This document shows, piece by piece, positions 1-7,920 of a stretch of DNA of 15,936 nucleotides. The notes under the pieces were generated by a model. That model was not told the origin of the DNA, did no database searches, and saw only the letters and a list, made by a program, of their open reading frames with translations. The first letter of the stretch is position 1. Each line of letters starts with the position of its first letter. The DNA comes from DASPRG01 sp963796125 (GTDB lineage Bacteria > Nitrospirota > Thermodesulfovibrionia > Thermodesulfovibrionales > SM23-35): assembly GCA_963796125.1 (NCBI GenBank), contig CAWCKM010000019.1:1-15936 (forward strand). Direction: 5' to 3'. The position numbers and the translations under genes were made by a program.

Positions 1-1734
1 GAATCTCTCCATATATTCAGACATATCTATCTTGACGAGGGAATTCTCATCGTTGAACATGAACCATGCTAAAGCCTTTGCAAGCTCAGTTTTCCCTACA
101 CCTGTCGGACCTAAGAAAAAGAATGAACCAATCGGTTTCTTGCTGGATTTGAGTCCTGCACGTGACCTTCTGATTGCCCGTGAGACTGCTTTTATTGACT
201 CTTCCTGGGCAATAATTTTTTTATGAAGTTCTTCTTCCATGTGTATGAGTTTTTCCGATTCTTTTTCCTCCAGTTTCAAGAGAGGTATACCGGTCATTTT
301 TGAAACGGTATATGAAACATCCTCTTCTATAACGGAAGGTATATCTTTATTTATGTTGTCTCTCCATTGTTTGTGAAGCTGTTCATGGATCTTTTTAAGT
401 CTTTCCTCCTCGAGCCGGATGGAAGAGGCCTTTTCGAGGTCATGGAGTTTTAAGTAAAGATTCTTTTCTTTCGAAAGTCTCTGTATCTCAGTCTCAAGCT
501 CTTTTAATTCATGAGGAGGGCTGTAACGTTTTAATTTTATCCGCGATCCTGTCTCATCGATAACATCAATAGCCTTGTCAGGCAAGTATCTGTCAGAAAT
601 ATATCTGTCTGATAACTTTGCTGCTGCCTCTATTGCTGTATCATTGATTTTGACTTTGTGATAGGCCTCGTATCTGGACTTCAGACCTCTTAAAATGTCA
701 ATCGTACTTTCTACATCAGGAGCCTGGATATTAACCGGCTGGAACCTCCGCTCGAGGGCCCCGTCCTTCTCTATATGTTTTCTGTATTCGTCCGGTGTTG
801 TTGCCCCTATACACTGTATCTCACCCCTTGACAGGGCCGGCTTCAGCATACTCGATGCATCGACTGACCCTTCTGCAGCGCCTGCACCGATAAGGGTATG
901 AAGCTCATCGATAAAAAGGATTACATTGTCTGACTGGGTGATCTCCTTCATCACGATTTTGAGTCTCTCTTCAAACTGACCTCTGTATTTTGTCCCTGCA
1001 ATGAGTGCTCCGAGGTCAAGCGAGACAATACGCTTCCCCAAAAGGCTCTCGGGTATGTCGCCCGAGACAATCTTCTGGGCGAGACCTTCAACAATAGCTG
1101 TTTTTCCAACTCCGGGTTCACCGATAATTACAGGATTATTTTTAATCCGTCTACCCAGTATCTGGACGAGACGTTCTATCTCATCATCCCTGTTTATTAC
1201 AGGATCAAGTTTCCCTTCTCTTGCCATGAGTGTCAGATCTCTCCCGAATTCATCAAGTGCCGGTGTTGTGCTCCTTTTCTCCTTTGCATTTGTATGAGAT
1301 CGGATTGAGAAATTGATCGTAAGCTGACGTGCTCCAAGAAGATTGGCACCGATATTACGCAGTATCTTGCCACCTATACCTTCTTCTTCCCTTATCAGGC
1401 CGAGGAGGATGTGTTCACTTCCGATATAATTATGGCCCAGTAGTCGGGCCTCTTCAACGGCGAGTTCAAGAACCTTTTTTGCCCTCGGAGTGAAGGGTAT
1501 ATCATCGAAGGTCATAAGGTCTGTACCCTGGGGCAGGTTTCTGTGCACCTCCATCCTGACTTCCTCCCGGGTGACGCCCATTCTTTTGAGGATCGCTACA
1601 GGAAGGCCATCTTCTTCTCTCAGGACTGCAAGTAAAAGATGTTCTGTGCCAAGGTAATCATTCTGCCGTTTTTCGGCTTCTTCCTTTGCATATATAATTA
1701 CCTTTCTTCCTCTCTCTGTAAACTTCTCAAACAT
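1..1734 (-). CDS. clpC: ClpC-type AAA+ unfoldase of the Clp protease (5' part only)
   Basis: ATP-driven unfoldase that feeds substrates to the ClpP peptidase in the cytoplasm. The visible 578 codons are in one intact frame; the gene runs off the left edge, so about 230-250 residues (most of the second AAA+ module) are missing. Seen: two Clp_N repeats (about residues 3-70 and 78-140); first AAA+ module with Walker A GEPGVGKT (205-212), Walker B VILFIDE (271-277) and an ERRF segment near 328; a middle region with a UVR-like segment (about 430-448), which favours ClpC over ClpB or ClpA; second Walker A GPTGVGKT (542-549). The ATG is preceded by AGAGAGG at good spacing. It has its own promoter and lies 111 bp after malate dehydrogenase on the same strand. 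Confident as ClpC; the alternative is another Hsp100 paralogue, but the long ClpB coiled coil is absent. Confidence 0.93.
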   Translation of the reverse strand, partial: MFEKFTERGRKVIIYAKEEAEKRQNDYLGTEHLLLAVLREEDGLPVAILKRMGVTREEVRMEVHRNLPQGTDLMTFDDIPFTPRAKKVLELAVEEARLLGHNYIGSEHILLGLIREEEGIGGKILRNIGANLLGARQLTINFSIRSHTNAKEKRSTTPALDEFGRDLTLMAREGKLDPVINRDDEIERLVQILGRRIKNNPVIIGEPGVGKTAIVEGLAQKIVSGDIPESLLGKRIVSLDLGALIAGTKYRGQFEERLKIVMKEITQSDNVILFIDELHTLIGAGAAEGSVDASSMLKPALSRGEIQCIGATTPDEYRKHIEKDGALERRFQPVNIQAPDVESTIDILRGLKSRYEAYHKVKINDTAIEAAAKLSDRYISDRYLPDKAIDVIDETGSRIKLKRYSPPHELKELETEIQRLSKEKNLYLKLHDLEKASSIRLEEERLKKIHEQLHKQWRDNINKDIPSVIEEDVSYTVSKMTGIPLLKLEEKESEKLIHMEEELHKKIIAQEESIKAVSRAIRRSRAGLKSSKKPIGSFFFLGPTGVGKTELAKALAWFMFNDENSLVKIDMSEYMERF

Positions 1735-1761
1735 AGTACCTCTCTTTAATTTCTTAATTTT

Positions 1762-1791
1762 AGATTAATATTTTCCCGGCGGGAATGTCAA
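1762..1791 (-). promoter_or_regulatory. Putative clpC promoter
   Basis: On the minus strand a perfect -35 box TTGACA (1791-1786) is followed after 18 nt by TAATCT (1767-1762), a weak -10 match. This lies about 28 nt upstream of the clpC start. The spacer contains a perfect inverted repeat, listed separately. The -35 is strong, the -10 is uncertain, and nothing experimental is known. Confidence 0.5.
1773..1785. promoter_or_regulatory. 13-bp dyad (candidate operator) in the clpC promoter spacer
   Basis: TTCCCG-G-CGGGAA (plus strand) is a perfect 6+1+6 inverted repeat lying between the putative -35 and -10 boxes of clpC, where a bound repressor would block RNA polymerase. It does not resemble the CtsR, HrcA (CIRCE) or HspR operators known for Clp and heat-shock genes. 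The regulator is unknown. Confidence 0.45.
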
Positions 1792-1845
1792 CCACAGTTC
1801 ATTGAATATCAAGGGTGGAGAAGTAAGGAAGAAATCGGAAAGGTT

Positions 1846-2773
1846 TTATATTGAGAGCTTCTTTATCAATTTTCTGACAGATGTGCAGGATTTCCTGAAT
1901 TGAGCCCTTTCTTCTCCGGAAAGTTTTATCTCGATAATCCTTTCAACACCCTCTTTCCCGAGTATAACCGGGACACCCATATAAATGTCCTTTACACCGT
2001 ATTCTCCATTCAGGTATGCAGCACATGGAAGCATTCTCTTTTCATCGAGAAGGATTGACTTTATCATCTGGAATGTTGACATAGCCGGGGCGTAATAAGC
2101 ACTTCCAGATTTCAGTAATGAGACTATCTCTGCCCCTCCGGTTCTTGTCCTCTCTATGGATGCATTAATTTTCTTTTTGGGAAGGAGTTCAGTTATCTGT
2201 ATCCCTTTTACTGTCATAAAACGTGATAGCGGAACCATATCATCTCCGTGACCGCCAAGCACCAGTGCTTCTGTATCTTCAGGTGATACATGTCAACTCC
2301 CAGGAAAGAAATGTCCTTAGTCTCGAGGCGTCAAGGATCCCACCCATTCCTATCACGCGCTTGCAGGAGAATTCGGTAGTCTTCCAGGCAAGTTGTGCCA
2401 TGACGTCCATTGGATTTGTTACGATGATTACAACAGCATTTGGGGAGGTTTTTGCTATTTCAACGCACACTCCCTTTATGATGTCGGCATTTGCATGGAG
2501 GAGATCGTTTCTTGACATGCCGGGTTTTCTTGCAAGTCCGGCGGTGATAACAACGATGACAGAGTCTTTTGTATCAGAATAGTTCTGTGTACCCATAATT
2601 GTTGATGGTGAATTCCAGAGAGGGCCAGCTTCTGCAAGGTCGAGTGCTTTTCCCTGCGGCATTCCGTCTACCACATCGAAAAGAACCACGTCAGCAATTC
2701 CTGATTGCACAATAAACAGCGCCGTAGTGGCACCAACATTTCCAGCACCTATTACTGATACCTTTCTTCTCAT
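1846..2773 (-). CDS. mdh: Malate dehydrogenase, LDH-like type (one frameshift)
   Basis: Interconverts malate and oxaloacetate with NAD in the cytoplasm. Corrected length is 308 aa, normal for the family. Residues 1-160 lie in one frame (2773 to about 2290) and the rest in another (to 1846). One extra base near 2285-2292 splits them, and removing it restores a continuous reading into SPEDTEALVLGGHGD. Seen: Rossmann motif GAGNVG (9-14), Asp33 after strand 2 (fits NAD rather than NADP), substrate loop ARKPGMSR with Arg82 and Arg88 (malate rather than lactate specificity), VTNP (118-121), Asp148/Arg151 and catalytic His175 in GGHGD. No Shine-Dalgarno precedes the ATG; a promoter 11 nt upstream suggests a nearly leaderless mRNA. 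With the adjacent IDH and citrate-synthase-like genes it fits the TCA cycle. Confidence 0.93.
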
Positions 2774-2784
2774 TGGCGTGTAAG

Positions 2785-2814
2785 ATTATAAAGGATAGAA
2801 ATGAACAATGGCAA
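2785..2814 (-). promoter_or_regulatory. Putative mdh promoter giving a nearly leaderless transcript
   Basis: Minus strand: -35 TTGCCA (2814-2809, 5 of 6), an 18-nt spacer, and a perfect -10 TATAAT (2790-2785). The expected start point is near 2778, only about 5 nt before the mdh ATG at 2773, which fits the absence of a ribosome binding site. The boxes lie between the stop of the CBS-domain gene and mdh, so mdh need not depend on read-through. Confidence 0.55.
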
Positions 2815-2844
2815 GAAACCGTGACAAAGGTGGTACAAAAAACA

Positions 2845-4150
2845 CTATTGCTGAATAGTTTCCTCCGACGCCTTTTCGAGCTTCACTTTGGATATCCTCT
2901 GACCTACCATCTCTAATATCGTAATTTTCTTTCCGTCTGTTTCAACAACATCGCCAATCTTGGGAATTCTCTGTAAGGGCGGTCAATAAAAAACCACTCA
3001 GGGTTTCATATTCTGTAGATTCCGGTATTTCTATCTCGTAATCCTCTTTAAGGTCCCTTATGCTGATTGATGCATCAATGCGGAATGTTCCATCGCTGAG
3101 CTGTATAACAGGGCTTTCGACATCGTATTCATCCCTTATTTCTCCTACAATTTCCTCCAGAAGGTCTTCCATGGTTACAAGACCGGAAACCCCGCCATAT
3201 TCATCTATAACCAGGGCCATGTGTACCCTTTTTCTCTGCATTTCTCTCAGGAGGTTGCTTATTTTCATTGTCTCAGGGATGAAAAAGGGTGGTTTAATGA
3301 GCTTCCTTATGTCAGCTCCTCCTTTTGCCAGTGTATTCAGAAAATCTTTTGCATACAGAATTCCCCGGATATCGTTCAGGTCTTTACCAACAGACGGGGT
3401 AACGTGAAAACTGTTCTTCTGCGATTATGGTTTTTATATCTTCCATAGACATGCCGAGGCTTATTGTTACCATTTGAGTGGATGGCACCATGACCTCTTT
3501 AGCTGACATATCAGTAAATTCAAAAACGCTGTGTATGAGCTCTTTTTCTTCAGCTTCAAAAATGCCCCTTTCTTTGCCTTCCTCCAAAAGCAGCTTGATC
3601 TCTTCCTCTGAAATGTATCCCCTTTCACTAAAGGCCCTTTTACCGAAGGGTTTCAATAAAATGATTTGTGCTTCCCCTGAGTATTTGAACAAAAGGCATA
3701 GCCAGTTTGGAGAACTTCTCTATTACAGGGAGCAATTAAAAGACCGGTAGTTTCCGGATGGCTAAGTGCTATTGATTTTGGGATGAGTTCTCCGAAGACA
3801 ATGAAAAAATACGTTATTATTACAGCTACAAGACCTATTGCAATTGCTTCGCTTGAGACCGATATGAGGGGTATCGGTATGTTCTTAAGCATCGGTTTTA
3901 TTATTTCAACTGCAGCTGCACCACCAATGGCAGATGCGAGGACTCCTGCCAGTGTAATACCAATCTGAATTGTCGCAAGAAATCTATTCGGATGTTCTCT
4001 AAGTTTATCCAGAACCACAGCACGCTTGTTGCCCTCATCGATGAGTTGTTTTATACGCGTTCTCCTGAGTGTGACAACAGCTATTTCGGCTGCGGCAAAA
4101 AGACCATTTAAGAGAATAAAAATGATAATGAGGAGAATATCAGGCCACAT
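2845..4150 (-). CDS. CNNM/CBS-domain membrane protein, CorC/HlyC (UPF0053) family (four frameshifts)
   Basis: Family members are inner-membrane proteins linked to Mg2+/Co2+ efflux or ion homeostasis; older annotations call them hemolysins. The corrected product is 433 aa from the ATG at 4150, typical length. Seen: N-terminal CNNM (DUF21) domain with hydrophobic helices, NGLFAAAEIAVVTLRRTRI near residue 15 and a VFGELIPKSIAL motif; a CBS pair (about 190-330) including DEYGGVSGLVTMEDLLEEIV; C-terminal transporter-associated (CorC_HlyC) domain from RIDASISIRDL to the TAG at 2845-2847. Single extra bases near 3735, 3672, 3391 and 2977 break the frame; the pieces run 4165-3653, 3692-3384 and 3400-2942, with the last 40 or so codons ending at 2845. 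A TTG at 4165 is an alternative start. Neither start has a good ribosome binding site. The substrate is unknown. Confidence 0.85.
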
Positions 4151-4183
4151 GATGTTTAGATGCAAAATGTAAAAAATTTAACA

Positions 4184-4282
4184 TTAAGAAATTCCGCAAT
4201 TTTTAAGCCTTCTGAGCACGGATGCTTTTATGATATGGGATTGTTGCCTGAATTCTTCTTTCGGCGAGTTATCAGTTTCCAT
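4184..4282 (-). CDS. Possible small protein (32 aa) between idh and the CBS-domain gene
   Basis: Minus-strand ATG at 4282, 9 nt after the IDH stop, opens a 32-codon frame ending TAA at 4184-4186. The peptide is hydrophilic and basic towards its end (METDNSPKEEF...; ASVLRRLKNCGIS). It fills most of the gap between the two genes, but has no clear Shine-Dalgarno and no family I recognise. Given the many sequencing errors nearby, it could also be a misread 5' extension of the CBS-domain gene, or chance. Confidence 0.25.
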   Translation of the reverse strand: METDNSPKEEFRQQSHIIKASVLRRLKNCGIS

Positions 4283-4291
4283 TGAGAAGGA

Positions 4292-5371
4292 TTAGGACAG
4301 TTTTTCAATTATGGCATCTGCTACCATTGATGTTGTTGCAGCAGTCGGATCATCAGGTGTCGGCTTCATATCATATGTCACATATCTTCCTTCTTCTATT
4401 ACAGCTGCAACAGCTTTTTCTAATCTTTCGGCTGCTCTCGGTCTCCCCCATATGTTTGAGCATCATAACACCTGAAAGTATCATAGCAAGGGGGTTTACT
4501 TTATTCAACCCTTTGTACTTTGGGGCACTTCCATGGACAGGCTCAAATAACGCCATACTCTTCACCAAGATTTGCACCAGGAGCAAGACCGAGTCCTCCT
4601 ATGAGGCCTGCTGCCAGATCAGATACAACATCACCATAGAGATTGGGAAGGACTATTACATCATAGAGCTCAGGTTTCTGTACAAGTTGCATACACATAT
4701 TGTCGACTATCCTGTCTTCGAACTCGATGTCGGGATATCTCTTTGCAACATTTCTTGCAGTTTCAAGAAAGAGCCCATCTGAATACTTCATGATATTTGC
4801 CTTATGGACTGCGGTAACCTTTTTTCTCTTATTTTTTCTTGCGTACTCAAATGCAAATCGTTACAATCCTCTCGGTGGCGTATACAGATATCGGTTTTAT
4901 GCTGATACCTGAATCAGGCCTGATCTGTCTTTCCTGTTGCTTTCAGAATGAAATCGATGAGGTTTTTTGTATCTTCTGAACCTTTCTCGAATTCGATACC
5001 GGCGTAGAGATCTTCTGTATTTTCCCTGATGATAACAAGATCAATATCTTCATATCTTGTCCGTGCACCTTTGAAGGTTTTACATGGTCTCAGACAACAG
5101 TACAGGTCGAGGGTCTGTCTGAGGGTGACATTAACACTTCTGAACCCTGTTCCTACCGGTGTGGTGATTGGTCCCTTAAGGGCTACCTTGTTTTTTCTTA
5201 TGGAATCAATGACTCTTTGAGGCAAGGGAGTTCCTTCTTTTTCGAATACATCCTGCCCTGCCTCCTGGATATCCCACCTGATAGCAACACCAGTGGCTTC
5301 AATTACCGTTTCGTGGCCTCAGAGATTTCAGGTCCTATGCCATCTCCCGGTATGAATGTAATGGTATGCAT
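4292..5371 (-). CDS. icd: Isocitrate dehydrogenase, NADP-type cofactor residues (five frameshifts)
   Basis: Oxidatively decarboxylates isocitrate to 2-oxoglutarate. The corrected product is 358 aa. The ATG at 5371 overlaps the stop of the upstream citrate-synthase-like gene (TAATG), suggesting translational coupling. Seen in order: FIPGDGIGPEIS, the substrate loop TTPVGTGFRSVNVTLRQ, RPCKTFKG, IIRENTEDLYAGIE, KANIMKYSDGLF, NLYGDVVSDLAAGLIGG, FEPVHGSAPKYKG, VNPLAMILSGVMMLKHMG and a C-terminal TYDMKPTP. One missing base near 5311 and extra bases near 4930, 4863, 4552 and 4439 break the frame. Residues equivalent to E. coli Lys344, Tyr345, Val351 and Tyr391 are present, which predicts NADP use, although the short length resembles NAD enzymes. 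3-Isopropylmalate or homoisocitrate dehydrogenase is less likely because of the FRSVNVTLRQ loop and the TCA neighbours. Confidence 0.9.
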
Positions 5372-6607
5372 TATGGATTTGCGGTGAGTATCTTTTTCGC
5401 AATTTCAGGATATGTAGCTATAAATCTCAATTCGTCATCTGTAAGAGGTTTCTGAGTGTGCAGATTTGCATATTGTACGAGTTCAAGGACCTTTCTTGCT
5501 TCAGTGTCATCGTGGAAATGGATGCCGAGTTTGTCATAGACATGCCTGAATCCTTTTATACCACCGTACTCTCCTGTTGTTATTATCCTTCCGGTCTCGG
5601 AGAGCTCCGGTTCACCTCTCCCTACATCCTCAGGGTCATAGAGTTCATAGTTACGCCTGTCTTTCAAGGCTCCATCTGCATGTATTCCTGATTCATGGGC
5701 AAATGCATTTGCGCCTACTCCAGGCTGGTTTATCGGTATGGGTATATTAAATGCATATGATGCATATCTGCCGATCTTCCATGCCTTCTTAAGGTCTACA
5801 TGTTCATCGAGAGGGACTTTATCTTTAAGCCCCTGTGAGAATTTCAGCGCCAGGATTGTTGATACAAGATCGCAATTACCACATCGCTCTCCGTAACCGT
5901 TGACGGTTGTATTTATGTATGAATCAACACCGCCTTCTATAGCTCCCTGTGCACCTGCTATAGAAACAGCCTCTGCCATACCGAGGTCATTGTGGCAGTG
6001 CATTTCTATAGGAAACTTTGTTGCGAGGGCAAGCGCCTTTGTCCTCTCATATATGGTTATAGGGTCATCTGTGCCGAGTGTGTCGCAGTATCTGAAACGA
6101 TCTGCCCCGGCTTCTTTGCCTGCAAGGGTGAATTCTATCAATCTGTTGAGTTCCGTCCTTGAAGCATCTTCTGCATTTACTCCCACTGTTTCTGCCCCAA
6201 GTTCCTTTGCAGTCTTTACAGCTTCAGTAAGAGATTTAATAATGTCCTTGAAGGTCTTTTTCCCCTGAAACTTGCCCTGTATCATGATCTCCGATGTAGA
6301 AATCGAGATATTTATATGCTTGATTTCAGGACAATTCTTAAAGGTGAGCTTTACGTCTTCGGGTACTGCCCTGCACCAGCCTTCGAGGCGGAGCCTCTTG
6401 ATCGCTCCGAGTTTTACCAGTTCGAGGTTGGCATTGATATAATTTAACTCGTGTTTCAGGGTTGGAAAACCTATCTCGCTCTGAAAGATGCCCATTTCAT
6501 CAAGGTACATGTTTAACATTGTCTTCGAGAGCTTTGGCAGGAGTATCCGGGATGTCTGAACACCATCCCTGTTTGTTACATCAATCAAATAATACTTTAC
6601 CTTTCAT
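5371..6607 (-). CDS. Putative Re-citrate synthase (homocitrate synthase-like; one frameshift at the start)
   Basis: Member of the HMGL-like/DRE-TIM family (isopropylmalate, homocitrate and Re-citrate synthases), which condenses acetyl-CoA with a 2-oxo acid. Seen in the corrected protein: TNRDGVQ with catalytic-type Arg13 and Asp14, metal-binding HCHND (203-207), NTTVNGYGERCGNCD (232-246) and HESGIHADG (304-312). At 411 aa it lacks the C-terminal leucine regulatory domain of LeuA. Most of the gene is one frame from a TTG at 6588. An ATG at 6607, preceded by AAGAGAGG, comes into frame if one extra T near 6590 is removed, giving MKGKVLLIDVTNRDG. The gene overlaps isocitrate dehydrogenase by one base and lies near malate dehydrogenase, which argues for citrate rather than leucine or lysine synthesis. 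The family is clear; the citrate specificity is inferred from context. Confidence 0.75.
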
Positions 6608-6681
6608 AAAACCTCTCTTTTAAAATTCAGAATATTTCAGAGGATATTTACCATGAAGATACTTTAAAAATAACAAATTTA

Positions 6682-6699
6682 CTATTGAGAATTCAATAG
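6682..6699. promoter_or_regulatory. Inverted repeat (candidate operator) in the divergent region
   Basis: CTATTGA-GAAT-TCAATAG is a perfect 7-bp inverted repeat around 4 nt. It lies about 75 bp upstream of the citrate-synthase-like gene and 160 bp upstream of fabG. It does not match FapR or FadR consensus sites that I know. Confidence 0.3.
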
Positions 6700-6794
6700 A
6701 GGATAGCACGAAATATCGAAATACTATAAAGAAATGTGTATGAACATAAAGGGAGAAACAGAAATGAGGTTGATTTTGTTTCATGAAGAAAGAC

Positions 6795-6823
6795 TGGAAA
6801 AGATACAGACTCTCTGTTACAAT
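6795..6823 (+). promoter_or_regulatory. Possible fabG promoter
   Basis: TGGAAA (4 of 6 to the -35 consensus), a 17-nt spacer and TACAAT (5 of 6 to the -10). This would start transcription near 6830, about 30 nt before the fabG ATG and upstream of its GGAGAGG/AGAGGG ribosome binding region. It is a plausible but weak match in AT-rich DNA. Confidence 0.33.
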
Positions 6824-6859
6824 TAATGCCAGTTTAAGGAGAGGTTTAAGAGGGCGCTT

Positions 6860-7603
6860 ATGGATTTTACAGAACAGGTTGCGATAGTTACAGGCGGAGG
6901 ACGTGGTATCGGCAGGGCGATTGCGGAGGGACTTGCTCAAAAGGGCTGTCATGTCGTTGTTGCAGACATAAACACTGATGAAGCCCGTGAGGCTGCAGCA
7001 GGGTTGACATCCCTTGGGGTTAAGGCATTGGGGATAAAGACTTGATGTGTCGAACCCGGAAGAGGTTAAGAAAGCATTCGAAGATATCCGGAAAGAGTTC
7101 AGCAGGATTGATATATTAGTGAACAATGCAGGTATCACAAAAGATGGTCTCCTGCTCAGAATGAAGGAAGAGGATTGGGACTCAGTAATGGATATAAATC
7201 TTAAGAGTGTCTTTCTTTGTTCCAAAGAGGCTATAAAAGATATGTCCCAGCAACGATATGGACGGATAGTAAGTATCTCTTCGGTTGCTGCTTTTATGGG
7301 TAACCCGGGGCAGGCAAATTACAGTGCATCAAAGGCAGGGATCGTCGGACTTACAAAAACACTGCGCAAAGGAATATGCAAGCAGGGGTATAACAGCGAA
7401 TGCAGTTGCGCCCGGTTTTATACAAACTGCAATGACAGATGTTCTGCCAGAGACAGTGAAGGAGGAGATGAAGGAAACAAGTTCCCCTGGGAAGGTTCGG
7501 CACTGTCGAGGATGTTGCAAATGCCGTTATTTTTCTTGCATCGCCTGATTCAGGCTATATAACAGGTCAGGTGATCCATGTAAATGGCGGTATGTACATG
7601 TAG
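6860..7603 (+). CDS. fabG: 3-oxoacyl-ACP reductase FabG (three frameshifts)
   Basis: NADPH-dependent reduction of 3-oxoacyl-ACP in fatty-acid elongation. The corrected product is 246 aa, the usual length. Seen: SDR cofactor motif TGGGRGIG (11-18), LDVSNPEEV, NNAG (88-91), and the active site Ser141 with Tyr154 and Lys158 in NYSASK; the protein ends GQVIHVNGGMYM, typical of FabG. Extra single bases near 7040, 7365 and 7471 split it into three frames; each correction restores family-like sequence (IKLDVSNPEE, LTKTLAKEYASRGI, KQVPLGRFGTVEDV). AGAGGG precedes the ATG. First gene of fabG-acpP-fabF, with acpP 84 bp downstream. The insertions look like sequencing errors, not gene decay. Confidence 0.93.
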
Positions 7604-7687
7604 GAAAATCCCGATTAACAGAATCCAAAATATCAAATGTTGATCATTTGGACTTTTGAATTTGAAATTAAAAAGATGGAGGTGCAT

Positions 7688-7918
7688 ATGGTAGAAGAGA
7701 AGGTTAAGGAAATTATTTCGAAACAACTCGGAGTTAGCCCTGCAGAAATTCAAGCCGAGACATCTTTTGTTGAGGACCTCGGTGCAGATTCATTAGATAC
7801 AGTAGAGCTTGTTATGGCATTTGAAGAGACTTTCGGAATCGAGATACCTGATGAAGATGCGGAGAAGATCGTAAAGGTAAGAGACGCAATTGAGTATATC
7901 AATAAGAAAAAGTCTTAA
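7688..7918 (+). CDS. acpP: Acyl carrier protein
   Basis: Carries growing acyl chains on a 4'-phosphopantetheine arm. The intact 76-aa, strongly acidic protein is the normal size. The DSLDTVELVM motif carries the attachment Ser35. The ATG at 7688 is chosen because GGAGG lies 5 nt upstream and the encoded MVEEKVKEIISKQLG matches family N-termini; an upstream in-frame ATG at 7637 would add 17 atypical residues. Its stop is 2 nt before fabF. The 84-bp leader contains an AT-rich stretch and a CAAATG/CATTTG inverted repeat (about 7635-7651); a separate promoter here is possible but not evident. Confidence 0.97.
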   Translation: MVEEKVKEIISKQLGVSPAEIQAETSFVEDLGADSLDTVELVMAFEETFGIEIPDEDAEKIVKVRDAIEYINKKKS

Positions 7919-7920
7919 GC

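Larger units (their letters stand above)
6608..6859. other. Divergent intergenic region between TCA and fatty-acid genes
   Basis: 252 bp of AT-rich DNA separating the minus-strand citrate-synthase-like gene from plus-strand fabG. It must hold control signals for both directions. I see a 7-bp dyad and a candidate fabG promoter (listed separately) and the ribosome binding sites at both ends. I see no convincing minus-strand promoter. No gene is supported: the reading frame on the minus strand here is fabG antisense plus leader. Confidence 0.6.

Noticed and set aside
1..1734. ClpB or ClpA instead of ClpC
   Set aside because: The middle region is short with a UVR-like motif rather than the long ClpB coiled coil, and the paired N-domains match ClpC.
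4282..4782. 166-aa plus-strand open frame
   Set aside because: Antisense to isocitrate dehydrogenase; it appears long only because the real gene is broken by sequencing errors.
4292..5371. 3-isopropylmalate or homoisocitrate dehydrogenase
   Set aside because: The FRSVNVTLRQ substrate loop and the coupling to a citrate synthase-like gene beside mdh fit isocitrate dehydrogenase better.
6620..7225. 201-aa minus-strand open frame
   Set aside because: It overlaps fabG on the opposite strand and has the low-complexity composition of antisense DNA; fabG with its SDR motifs explains the sequence.
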